IMG/VR virus record: IMGVR_UViG_3300037010_000252
Span: 1 to 53,330 of that record
Source: a virus
DNA length: 53,330 bases
Direction: 5' to 3' (one strand)
Under the pieces are notes generated by a model. The model was not told the DNA's origin. It searched no databases and saw nothing but the letters and a program-made list of their open reading frames with translations. Below, piece after piece: positions 1 through 6,116 of this stretch. Position numbers and translations under genes: made by a program. The stretch's first letter is position 1; the number at the start of each line of letters is the position of its first letter.

Positions 1-96
1 CCTCCAATGCTCAATGCACTCGCGCTGGTAGCAGCCCGTGAGCGAGACTGTGATGTGGCGGACGGCTTCCTCGATGGTTGGCTGTTTGCCACTCAC
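1..96 (-). CDS. Hypothetical protein, 5' part only (runs off the left edge)
   Basis: A GTG start at 96 overlaps the TGA stop of the upstream Cys-rich gene (GTGA overlap), and the frame stays open for 32 codons to the window edge, reading VSGKQPTIEEAVRHITVSLT and on. The preceding codons contain GGAG about 6 bases before the GTG, a usable ribosome site. The fragment looks alpha-helical and polar. I do not recognise a function. It is the third gene of the leftward mini-operon behind the HTH regulator; coupled translation is implied by the overlap. Its C-terminus is outside the window. Confidence 0.6.
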   Translation of the reverse strand, partial: MSGKQPTIEEAVRHITVSLTGCYQRECIEHWR

Positions 97-296
97 TTCT
101 CCATTCCGGCACAACAGCCATCCTTGAACCACGGAGATTCTTGGCCATCGGCCCCAGGTTCACGCTCGAACTTCCCGCATTCCTCGGCGGCCTTCCGCGA
201 ACATACCTGGCCCTTGTAGTGAATGCGGCAACGGAGAGCACCGTCGGCCCCATTGTAGCTGTTAGTACAGTCTGGGCAAGATGGCAGCAATGTCAT
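93..296 (-). CDS. Small Cys-rich protein, possible zinc-binding
   Basis: 67 residues. The ATG overlaps the TGA of the HTH regulator gene (ATGA), so translation is probably coupled. Two N-terminal cysteines form C-P-D-C, followed by single cysteines in CRIH and QVCSRKAAEEC and a late CC pair, which suggests metal binding or disulfides. No domain family is recognised with confidence. Its place between a phage repressor-type gene and another small gene suggests an accessory of the immunity or early-left region; this is inference. The overlapping forward ORF at 78-335 is its antisense shadow. Confidence 0.6.
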   Translation of the reverse strand: MTLLPSCPDCTNSYNGADGALRCRIHYKGQVCSRKAAEECGKFEREPGADGQESPWFKDGCCAGMEK

Positions 297-523
297 ACTA
301 TTCGCCCAGGCGTGCCGTCCAGCGGATTTGGATAGATGTCAGGACGCAACGTATGCGGTAGAACCTTCCATCCCAGATAATCGCATACTGGAATGACATA
401 CTCCGCCCTTAGAACATCATCGTCACCCCATTGACACACGGCTTGCCGAGTGACCCCGGCAGCAGCAGCCAGCGCCGCCTTGTTATTTCGGAAGTAGTTT
501 CTTACGAGGTCTGCTATGTTCAT
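293..523 (-). CDS. HTH transcriptional regulator (Cro/YdaS-like)
   Basis: 76 residues. Residues 8-35 read as a helix-turn-helix: NNKAALAAAAGVTRQAVCQW, the typical Cro/YdaS pattern (A-x3-G-V-T-x2-A-V-x2-W). After it comes a short D/E-rich turn and a basic tail. This family binds palindromic operators in phage early control regions. The gene is first in a leftward operon and faces the rightward early promoter across about 120 bp that holds two copies of a GTAAA-N6-TTwAC palindrome, which it probably binds. Its ATG is only 6 bases from its own -10 box, so the transcript would be leaderless, as is lambda cI from PRM. Whether it acts as Cro or as a maintenance repressor cannot be told from sequence. 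Confidence 0.8.
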   Translation of the reverse strand: MNIADLVRNYFRNNKAALAAAAGVTRQAVCQWGDDDVLRAEYVIPVCDYLGWKVLPHTLRPDIYPNPLDGTPGRIV

Positions 524-529
524 GCCGAA

Positions 530-558
530 AGTTAATCACATTTTACCTATCAAGTCAA
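530..558 (-). promoter_or_regulatory. Leftward sigma70-type promoter of the HTH regulator
   Basis: On the minus strand: -35 TTGACT (558-553), 17-base spacer, -10 TTAACT (535-530). Six bases then separate the -10 box from the ATG at 523, so the predicted start of transcription falls on or next to the start codon. The spacer holds operator copy 1. Confidence 0.65.
531..546. promoter_or_regulatory. Operator copy 1 (GTAAA-N6-TTAAC)
   Basis: A 16-bp imperfect palindrome, read on the minus strand as GTAAAATGTGATTAAC. It overlaps the -10 box of the leftward promoter and matches the spacing of copy 2 at 620-635. A regulator bound here would block its own promoter. Confidence 0.55.
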
Positions 559-609
559 CAGTTCGCATGTGCCCTGGATCCTGCTGCGAAAATTTTTTGC
601 AAACACCCC

Positions 610-638
610 TTGACTTGAAGTAAAACATAGTTTACAGT
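610..638 (+). promoter_or_regulatory. Rightward early promoter
   Basis: -35 TTGACT (610-615), 17-base spacer, -10 TACAGT (633-638). It drives the early operon beginning at 798. The -35 and following bases (TTGACTTGA) are the same as in the opposing leftward promoter, so the two promoters look like duplicated units. Confidence 0.7.
620..635. promoter_or_regulatory. Operator copy 2 (GTAAA-N6-TTTAC)
   Basis: GTAAAACATAGTTTAC, a 5-6-5 palindrome sitting between the -35 and -10 boxes of the rightward promoter. Together with copy 1 it forms a symmetric two-site switch. The likely ligand is the HTH protein encoded at 293-523. Confidence 0.6.
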
Positions 639-797
639 GACCTACATCGAGGCAGTTTACCGCAGCGATGCCCGGCCAACCAGGCGTACCGAAAGGAAGC
701 CTCAAACGCTGGAATCCGGAGAAATAGCGACCACGAGCGGGCGCGGACACTAGGTGTCTTTACCGGATGGGGTTCCTGTTCAATGAAAGGAAATGCC
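639..797 (+). other. Untranslated leader of the early operon
   Basis: About 150 bases between the early promoter and the first convincing start codon. It holds a short hairpin, GGACAC-TAG-GTGTCT followed by TT (745-761), that could act as a weak attenuator. No good ORF on the plus strand starts inside it, and reverse-strand frames look like shadows. An antitermination or leader role is possible but not shown. Confidence 0.4.
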
Positions 798-1091
798 ATG
801 ATCGGAAAAGAAATGATCGGGAAATATGTAATCGTCCGCACATACAGTGCGGGAGTCCATTTTGGTAGGCTGATGTGGCGTTACGGGAAGGAGGTCTTGC
901 TGTGTGATGCACGGCGAATCTGGTATTGGGAGGGGGCGTTCACTTTGAACGCAATCGCTGTAAACGGGGTCGCCAAAACTTCAAAGCTATCGATTCCAGT
1001 GTCCGAAATTCTCTTGACAGAGGCTGTAGAGGTCATTCCGTGCACTGAGACGGCATCTGCCAATCTTCGTGGAATGGAGGCATATGGATAA
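798..1091 (+). CDS. DUF6948-like phage protein
   Basis: 97 residues if started at the ATG at 798, which has AGGAA 6-10 bases upstream; an in-frame ATG at 783 lacks a ribosome site. The core YVIVRTYSAGVHFGRL, then DARRIWYWEGAF and SKLSIPVSEILLTEAVEVIP, is the conserved pattern of a small phage/prophage family that I recall as DUF6948. Function is unknown; it is predicted to be a small beta-rich fold. In related phages it precedes a Gly-rich low-complexity protein, as it does here, which supports both calls. It overlaps the next gene by 8 bases. Confidence 0.75.
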   Translation: MIGKEMIGKYVIVRTYSAGVHFGRLMWRYGKEVLLCDARRIWYWEGAFTLNAIAVNGVAKTSKLSIPVSEILLTEAVEVIPCTETASANLRGMEAYG

Positions 1092-1329
1092 AAACCAAGG
1101 TTACGGATTCGGCAGATACGGCTTTGGGTCTGGCGCTGGAGAAGGTGACGGGGTAGGCTCAACAGACGGTTCAGGTGATGGCTCGGGATATGGTTCAGGG
1201 CATGGAGGTGCGCACGGAACTGGTTACGGCGTTGGACTCGCAGAAGGGTATGGGTCTGAGCATGGAGAAGGAACCGGAGATGGTTCCGCCGATGGATACG
1301 GAAACGACACTGGAGACGGAATAGGGTAG
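1084..1329 (+). CDS. Gly-rich repeat protein
   Basis: 81 residues starting at the ATG at 1084, which has a strong GGAGG 3 bases upstream. After MDKNQ the protein is almost wholly G-x-G, GYGS, GDGS and GHG repeats, with Tyr, Asp, Ser and His between glycines. Such YG/DG-rich proteins occur beside DUF6948-type genes in other phages; their role is unknown. The sequence would be disordered or form a polyglycine-type fold. The reverse-strand frames here (for example 881-1438) are shadows caused by the repeat composition. Confidence 0.7.
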   Translation: MDKNQGYGFGRYGFGSGAGEGDGVGSTDGSGDGSGYGSGHGGAHGTGYGVGLAEGYGSEHGEGTGDGSADGYGNDTGDGIG

Positions 1330-1347
1330 AAGCAGTAAACCGTGTGG

Positions 1348-1494
1348 ATGCAGTCGGTTTGTAACTGTACCAGCCGCCACGGCAACAGGTGGAGTTTGCC
1401 TTGCAAGGGCTTGCCTGTTGCCGGGAAGCGGCACTCACATGAATGGCTGCTTATGTATTTCCTGGTGCGCTTATGCGAAGAGGAGATGAAATGA
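1348..1494 (+). CDS. Possible small ORF spanning a stem-loop (uncertain)
   Basis: 48 codons from ATG 1348 to a TGA that overlaps the ATG of the next gene (ATGA). The product is MQSVCNCTSRHGNRW and on, with four cysteines and a basic middle. The ribosome site is weak (GTGTGG), and the middle is dominated by a long inverted repeat, so the ORF may be incidental to an RNA element. The exact ATGA junction is the main argument for coding. Confidence 0.3.
   Translation: MQSVCNCTSRHGNRWSLPCKGLPVAGKRHSHEWLLMYFLVRLCEEEMK
1380..1423 (+). other. Long RNA stem-loop in the early operon
   Basis: CGGCAACAGG (1380-1389) pairs perfectly with CCTGTTGCCG (1414-1423). The 24-base apical part contains a second inverted repeat, GCCTTGCAAGGGC. 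No U-tract follows, so it is not a classic terminator. It could be an RNA processing, antitermination or translation-control element. Confidence 0.55.
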
Positions 1495-1619
1495 AATTCG
1501 GAACAAACGACTTACTGAAAGAGGCTTACCGAAATCTTGGCAGAGAAAGCGCCCTGGTTGACAGTATCGTGACCGTGGCTTGCCTGATCGCCATTGTGTT
1601 GATGGTGGTGTACTTATGA
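1491..1619 (+). CDS. Small single-span membrane protein
   Basis: 42 residues: a polar N-terminus (MKFGTNDLLKEAYRNLGRES) and a C-terminal hydrophobic helix (VTVACLIAIVLMVVYL). The start has GAGGAG 8 bases upstream. The stop overlaps the next ATG (ATGA). Too short for a family call; probably an inner-membrane early protein. Confidence 0.6.
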   Translation: MKFGTNDLLKEAYRNLGRESALVDSIVTVACLIAIVLMVVYL

Positions 1620-1870
1620 AGCCGCCCTTGTCAATCTGCATTTTTGGCGATCAAGTAATCACCATTCCGTCATACGTTGTACCACGATGGAACCAGTGTA
1701 TGTTAGCCGATAGCTTGGTCATGTGGCGTAGCTTCGCTTTCCTGCTATCAGCGGAGGCAAAGATGTCCCAGGTTGAGGGAGACAAGGAAATGGAATCAGA
1801 CCTCAAATTTCTGTTTGAACTGGCAATGCAGCATGTCTATTCGCTGCAACCAAGTATGGAGGAAGCATGA
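1616..1870 (+). CDS. Hypothetical early protein
   Basis: 84 residues from the ATG at 1616 that overlaps the previous stop (ATGA). A longer in-frame reading from 1580 is possible but would run through the upstream membrane gene. Sequence features: a hydrophobic N-terminal strand (LSICIFGDQVITIP) and an acidic helical C-terminus. Not recognised. It lies in the tight cluster just upstream of the recombination genes and ends in an ATGA overlap with the next gene. Confidence 0.65.
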   Translation: MKPPLSICIFGDQVITIPSYVVPRWNQCMLADSLVMWRSFAFLLSAEAKMSQVEGDKEMESDLKFLFELAMQHVYSLQPSMEEA

Positions 1871-2055
1871 ACAACGTAATCGAGTTTTCTAAACCGGCCC
1901 CATCATGCCTGGTTCCGATCACCCATCCTGCTCGCGCTTTCGAGCGCGCTACTGACGTTGAGAGAACGTTTCAGCAATATCGGACTACGGATTTGGTTGT
2001 GGTGGGTATGTTAGGGCCGGAAGATCGGCCATCAGAACAGGTGGCTCTCAAGTGA
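1867..2055 (+). CDS. Hypothetical early protein
   Basis: 62 residues, with a GGAGGAAGC ribosome site before the ATG, and ATGA/GTGA overlaps with both neighbours. No recognised domain; predicted mostly unstructured N-terminus followed by a short helix and strand (TTDLVVVGML). Translation is coupled to the annealase gene that follows, so it may be a small partner of the recombination module; that is inference from position only. Confidence 0.6.
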   Translation: MNNVIEFSKPAPSCLVPITHPARAFERATDVERTFQQYRTTDLVVVGMLGPEDRPSEQVALK

Positions 2056-2921
2056 GTAACGAAATTGCAACAAGTAAATCCTCCGTTCCAGCAATGAGCG
2101 AAGCAGAACTGCTGAACGTCCTGCGCAATTCGCTGTATGTCGGAGCGCGTGACGAGTCAATCAAGATGGCGATTGCCTACTGCACCGCCAGTGGGCTTGA
2201 TATTTTCCAAAAGCCTGTCCACATAGTCCCGATGTGGGACGAAAAGACCAAGAGTATGCGCGACGTGGTAATGCCAGGGATCGGCCTATATCGCACACAG
2301 GCGGCTCGTTCCGGCGCGTATGCTGGAGTTACCGAGCCAGAGTTCGGCCCAGACATCACCGAGACATTCCCGGAAGAGAAGGGGTATGAAGGTAAGCGCC
2401 GACCAGAAGTTACTATCACGTACCCGGAATATTGTCGCGTAATCGTCAAGCGCCTACTTCCCAATGGGCAAATTGCAGAGTTCGCAGCTACCGAACGCTG
2501 GAAAGAGAACTATGCCACCTCCGGCAAGGGATCAAAACAGCCCAATTCCATGTGGAAGCGCAGGCCATATGCGCAGCTTGCGAAGTGTGCTGAGGCGCAA
2601 GCACTGCGCAAGGCATTCCCGGAATTTGGATCGCAGCCTACCGCAGACGAAATGGAAGGAAAGGAAATCGACGTTGGCTTCGTCAACCACGAGACCGTGG
2701 AAGTTCGCACCGAACTGCCCGCATACAGCCAAGAACAGATGAACACGAATATTGAGGTATGGCGCTCCGCAATTGCTTCCGGGAGGATTACTCCAGAGCG
2801 TATCGTGGCAATGGTATCTAGCAAATACGTGTTGAGCGATGACCAGATAAAGACGATACACGGCTTGTCTGTCTCAAATGTCGTTGATGCAGAGATAGTG
2901 GATGAGGGGGAACAGAAGTGA
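2052..2921 (+). CDS. bet: Phage recombination annealase Bet (RecT family)
   Basis: 289 residues, GTG start at 2052 overlapping the previous stop. Residues 15-190 follow the RecT/Bet pattern: LLNVLRNSLYVGARDESIKM, ASGLDIFQKPVHIVPMWD, VVMPGIGLYRTQAARSGAYA, then the conserved KCAEAQALRKAFPEF segment near residue 190. These proteins bind single-stranded DNA and anneal complementary strands in phage recombination. The gene directly precedes, and overlaps, a YqaJ/lambda-type exonuclease, which is the usual two-component system; SSB lies further down the same operon. The C-terminal 90 residues are variable and partly acidic. Confidence 0.9.
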   Translation: MSNEIATSKSSVPAMSEAELLNVLRNSLYVGARDESIKMAIAYCTASGLDIFQKPVHIVPMWDEKTKSMRDVVMPGIGLYRTQAARSGAYAGVTEPEFGPDITETFPEEKGYEGKRRPEVTITYPEYCRVIVKRLLPNGQIAEFAATERWKENYATSGKGSKQPNSMWKRRPYAQLAKCAEAQALRKAFPEFGSQPTADEMEGKEIDVGFVNHETVEVRTELPAYSQEQMNTNIEVWRSAIASGRITPERIVAMVSSKYVLSDDQIKTIHGLSVSNVVDAEIVDEGEQK

Positions 2922-4528
2922 ACACTACGGCAAGAAAAGATGATGACTTTGATTTTCGTGTTGTCGATCTGCGTCATGACACAGATATTTATGTTGTCGG
3001 TCTGCGTCAGGGAACAAAAGAGTGGCTTGAGCACAGAGCAAAACATTACAACGCCAGCGATGCTCCTGCTATGTTGGGGTTGTCTCGCTATAAGACACGC
3101 CAGCAATTACTGCGCGAAACAGTTACCGGGGTTGTTCCAGATGTTGACGAGGAAACGCAACGCCGCTTCGATAGAGGCCATGAGCTTGAGGCAATCGCAA
3201 GGCCGTGGGCTGAGGAAATCATAGGCGCAGAACTTTTCCCTGTAGTGCTGTCTGGAAACATTGACGGATTGCCGCTATCAGCTTCGCTTGACGGGCTGAC
3301 AATGCTTGCGGACGTTGCATTCGAGCACAAGACGGGGCGCGCAGACCTTTTGGAAAGCCTGGAGGAAGGAATAATCCCTGACGAATACAAGCCTCAGATG
3401 GAGCAATGTCTTCTTCTGTCTGGCGCAACAAGATGCCTCTTTATGGCATCTAACGGCGACCGCGAAACGATGCGCTATGCTTGGTATGAGCAAGATTCGG
3501 CAGTGCGCAAGAAACTTCTAGCAGGCTGGAAACAGTTTGCCGAAGACCTGGCTAACTATCAGCACGTCGAAGTCATTCAGCCAGCCGTGGCAGATCCTCA
3601 GATGTCTCTTCCGGCAGTATTCGTCAAGGTAAACGGCAGTATTGCGCTGGACGATAACCTGTCCGTGTTTGGAGAAGCCCTAACGGCATACGTTGAGCAG
3701 ATCAACAAGAAACCACAGACTGACCAGGACTTCGTAAACCTTGAGGCCGCCGTCAAGACGCTTAAAAAAGCCGAGGACGCGCTTGATGCCGCAGAGAGTA
3801 GCGCACTCGGGCAGGTGGTCAGCGTCGATGCTATGCGCAGAACTGTTGCGTTGTATCGAGAGATGGCTCGCAATGCTCGTCTGATGATCGAAAAACTTGT
3901 TAAGGCTGAGAAGGAGAACCGTCGAGCAAAGATTATCCTTGATGCGCAAGACGCAATTATGAAACACATAGACCGCTTGAATGAGCGCGTTGGCGGGTGG
4001 ATGCCGAAAACCATTCCATCGTTCGCTGACACAATCAAGGGTCTGAAATCGTTAGATTCAATGCGCGATAAGGTTTCGACCGCGCTTGCCAATGCAAAGA
4101 TTGAGGCTAACGAACTGGCTGACCGCATCGAGTTTAATGACAAGCAGAGAACCGTTGACGGCGTGAACTACAGTTATCTAGTTCCAGACTTCGGGCAAAT
4201 CTGCATCAAGCCGAAAGAGGACTTCGCTGCAATCGTGGCGCAACGCATCGCAGAACATAAAGCTGCCGAAGCCGAGATAATGGCCGCGACAAAGCGAGAA
4301 TCATCAGCAACAGATCAACTGGCGAATGCCAGCGAATCGACGCACGTAGAGCAGAGCGCGACTACGATCCCTAGGGAACCGCTGGATAGCAGACAACCGC
4401 CCAGGATCGACGATGCTCTCATCGACGACTTCCTGTCGGTGCTTGAGATCAGCGCGCGCGAGCGCAATGAGCTTCGCCCGATCCTGGTGAAGTTCGAGAT
4501 TTTCAGAATGACAAGGAATACGAGATAA
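2918..4528 (+). CDS. YqaJ/lambda-type viral exonuclease with long C-terminal extension
   Basis: 536 residues, GTG start overlapping the annealase stop. Residues 25-210 are the YqaJ nuclease domain: GLRQGTKEWLEHR, YNASDAPAMLGLSRYKTRQQ, then the PD-(D/E)xK region with FDRGHELE, SASLDGL and FEHKTG, and a PQMEQCLLLSG helix. It should degrade double-stranded DNA 5'-3' to make single strands for Bet. The remaining roughly 300 residues are helical, partly coiled coil, and unusual in length for lambda Exo (226 residues), so an additional DNA-binding or partner-binding role is likely. The N-terminus carries an 11-residue tandem duplication (VVDLRHDTDIY then VVGLRQGTKEW). Confidence 0.88.
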   Translation: MNTTARKDDDFDFRVVDLRHDTDIYVVGLRQGTKEWLEHRAKHYNASDAPAMLGLSRYKTRQQLLRETVTGVVPDVDEETQRRFDRGHELEAIARPWAEEIIGAELFPVVLSGNIDGLPLSASLDGLTMLADVAFEHKTGRADLLESLEEGIIPDEYKPQMEQCLLLSGATRCLFMASNGDRETMRYAWYEQDSAVRKKLLAGWKQFAEDLANYQHVEVIQPAVADPQMSLPAVFVKVNGSIALDDNLSVFGEALTAYVEQINKKPQTDQDFVNLEAAVKTLKKAEDALDAAESSALGQVVSVDAMRRTVALYREMARNARLMIEKLVKAEKENRRAKIILDAQDAIMKHIDRLNERVGGWMPKTIPSFADTIKGLKSLDSMRDKVSTALANAKIEANELADRIEFNDKQRTVDGVNYSYLVPDFGQICIKPKEDFAAIVAQRIAEHKAAEAEIMAATKRESSATDQLANASESTHVEQSATTIPREPLDSRQPPRIDDALIDDFLSVLEISARERNELRPILVKFEIFRMTRNTR

Positions 4529-4538
4529 GGAGTGGTAA

Positions 4539-5162
4539 ATGGATAAAGCATTGGAAGAAATGGAAGCCCGCGTCATTGAGCGTAATGACCGGATACACGT
4601 TTACCCGATGCGAAACAAGACGCCAGAAGAGCGCAGGGCAATCGCTGCCAAAAGCCACGCAACACGCAGAGCACGGCGAGAGGCAGAGGAAGCAGCCAGG
4701 CTGGAGGCGAGAGCTTACGCAGGCGGTTTGCGAGATGAGATCGCCGCACTCGAACGCAGAATAGCGGGAATGAAACGCATGGAAACGATGCAAGTTGTTT
4801 CCTCCTTGTTGACCGGAAAGGCGCTGTTGCGAGCCGAAGAAATAGCCGCCGCCGCGCAGCCGTGGGAAAAATTGAGCGGTGTTTATTTCTTGCTATATGG
4901 GGATGAGATTGTGTATGTCGGGCAGTCGGTGAATGTCTACTCAAGAATTGCGCAGCACGCAAGAAAACTGTTTGACCGCTATGCGGTTGTTCCGTGCCAT
5001 GCTGGTGCGCTGGATAAACTGGAGTCGCTTTATATCCATCTGCTGCGCCCAAAATTGAACGGCGTGCAAAAAGACGGCGCATGTTGTGCGCCTATAAGTT
5101 TAACTGATCTGCTAGGTATGGTTCCTAACGACTTAGCTCATTCATCTGCAAGCAGTCGGTGA
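4539..5162 (+). CDS. GIY-YIG domain protein
   Basis: 207 residues. The C-terminal half (about 110-175) is a GIY-YIG fold: GVYFLLYGDEIVYVGQSVNV, then RIAQHARKLFDRYAV and a DKLESLYIHLLRPKLNG motif with the conserved glutamate and asparagine. The Tyr pair, the Arg after YVGQS and the Glu are the catalytic set of GIY-YIG nucleases. Residues 20-95 are a basic-acidic coiled coil. It could be a homing-like or repair/host-degrading endonuclease. AAGGAG lies upstream of the ATG. It follows the exonuclease by 10 bases. Confidence 0.82.
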   Translation: MDKALEEMEARVIERNDRIHVYPMRNKTPEERRAIAAKSHATRRARREAEEAARLEARAYAGGLRDEIAALERRIAGMKRMETMQVVSSLLTGKALLRAEEIAAAAQPWEKLSGVYFLLYGDEIVYVGQSVNVYSRIAQHARKLFDRYAVVPCHAGALDKLESLYIHLLRPKLNGVQKDGACCAPISLTDLLGMVPNDLAHSSASSR

Positions 5163-5216
5163 AACTAAGTAGCAAGTAATGAATGAGGAAACGCGCATAA
5201 ACTTGATTGGATTTGT

Positions 5217-5717
5217 ATGCCACAGCCTTTGTGGTGGGTTACTAAAGATGGAGACCTAGATTGCCTGGAGTTGTATGAACGACATTACTCTTGCAATAGA
5301 CGGCTTGACGGATCACGAGAACGCGCACAGTGCTTTGTCGGGCCAGGTGAAAAGGTCGTCCTGCGAACAAAAAGCGGGGACGCCATGTTTGTATGGCGAC
5401 GCTTCCTTGACGACTGCATTGACCAGCGAACCGGTGAGCGGCAGGCCGGAGTCAACTGCGCCGTTTTTCGGAACGAGTCGGAGCACCTTAGTTCAGAACT
5501 CATTCGCCAGGCGGACGCAATTGCTGATGTCTTGTGGCCTGATTTGCGGCATTATACCTACGTCAATAGCAAAAAGGTCGCATCAAAAAACCCTGGATTT
5601 TGCTTTCTCAAGGCAGGATGGCGACGATGCGGAATAACAAAGGGCGGCCTTCTTGTTTTTGAGCGTGTTAAATCGCATGAGCGCGAAAAGAGTCAACATG
5701 ACAACGATAAAGGATAA
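5217..5717 (+). CDS. Phage protein, GNAT-like (Mom-type-like fold suspected)
   Basis: 166 residues. The segments ELYERHYSCNRRL near the N-terminus, GVNCAVFRNES in the middle, and HYTYVNSKKVASKNPGFCFL with AGWRRCGITKGGLLVFER at the C-terminus match a family of phage proteins that resembles GNAT acetyltransferases and, more loosely, the Mom DNA-modification group. That assignment is from memory of the pattern, not from a search. The ribosome site is weak (GGATTTGT before ATG). It sits next to a methyltransferase remnant, so a role linked to DNA modification is possible. Confidence 0.6.
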   Translation: MPQPLWWVTKDGDLDCLELYERHYSCNRRLDGSRERAQCFVGPGEKVVLRTKSGDAMFVWRRFLDDCIDQRTGERQAGVNCAVFRNESEHLSSELIRQADAIADVLWPDLRHYTYVNSKKVASKNPGFCFLKAGWRRCGITKGGLLVFERVKSHEREKSQHDNDKG

Positions 5718-5835
5718 GCCACGCGCTTACTACAACGAGATTTACCCATGCGCTGCGCAATGGCTGCGCAACCTGATTGCGGACGGGCACATTGCACCCG
5801 GAGACGTAAGGAGGCTGAATAATGCGATTCGATAG
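5698..5835 (+). pseudogene. Remnant of a phage cytosine-5 DNA methyltransferase (N-terminus only)
   Basis: 45 codons read MTTIKDKPRAYYNEIYPCAA followed by QWLRNLIADGHIAPGDVRRL. The stretch RAYYNEI-P-AAQWLRNLI-GHIAPGDV is the stereotyped N-terminus of many phage-encoded Dcm-type methyltransferases, where it is followed by the FAGIGG SAM-binding motif. Here the match stops at GDV and the frame ends 8 codons later, inside the ribosome site (AAGGAGG) of the next gene. Most likely a deletion removed the catalytic body. The short ORF may still be translated, since it overlaps the end of the GNAT-like gene. Confidence 0.6.
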
Positions 5836-6112
5836 CAATTTATTGGCAAAGGTAGGAGAGAACAGCGATGTTGTACCTGGAAACGTTTACCAGGCTAATG
5901 GTGGTAGAAAAAGCTCCGGTACTAAATGGTGGCTGGTGGTCGCCGTTTCAAAGACAGAGGCGCACTGTGTCGGATTCGATGAGTGCGGCTATCCGTGTTC
6001 CACTGACAGCTACCTCAAGGATGCGCTACGAGAGCGACCAATCGTCGGACGTTGTGATCTGGACGCGATCCAGTTGACGCTGACAGTAGCGTCTTCAAGT
6101 TGCGAGGAGTAG
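5822..6112 (+). CDS. Hypothetical phage protein
   Basis: 96 residues, excellent ribosome site AAGGAGG 8 bases before the ATG. Predicted small beta-rich domain: VVPGNVYQANGGRKSSGTKW then WLVVAVSKTEAHCVGFDECG. The pattern P-G-x-V-Y-x-A-N-G-G resembles small phage proteins of unknown function. It begins inside the methyltransferase remnant and ends 4 bases before the deaminase gene, so the operon continues without a gap. Confidence 0.65.
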   Translation: MRFDSNLLAKVGENSDVVPGNVYQANGGRKSSGTKWWLVVAVSKTEAHCVGFDECGYPCSTDSYLKDALRERPIVGRCDLDAIQLTLTVASSSCEE

Positions 6113-6116
6113 CAAT

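Noticed and set aside
1-96. Idea that the window is a circular genome joined end to start
   Set aside because: The open frame at 96-1 does continue into the right-end sequence for 26 more codons, but the residues after the join show no clear family pattern, so circularity is not supported.
881-1438. Minus-strand ORF of 185 codons
   Set aside because: Arises from the repeat composition of the Gly-rich gene (His/Leu/Arg/Ser strings) and runs against the early operon.
2510-3106. Minus-strand ORF of 198 codons across bet and the exonuclease
   Set aside because: Low-complexity Ser/Ile/Thr reading antisense to two recognised genes.
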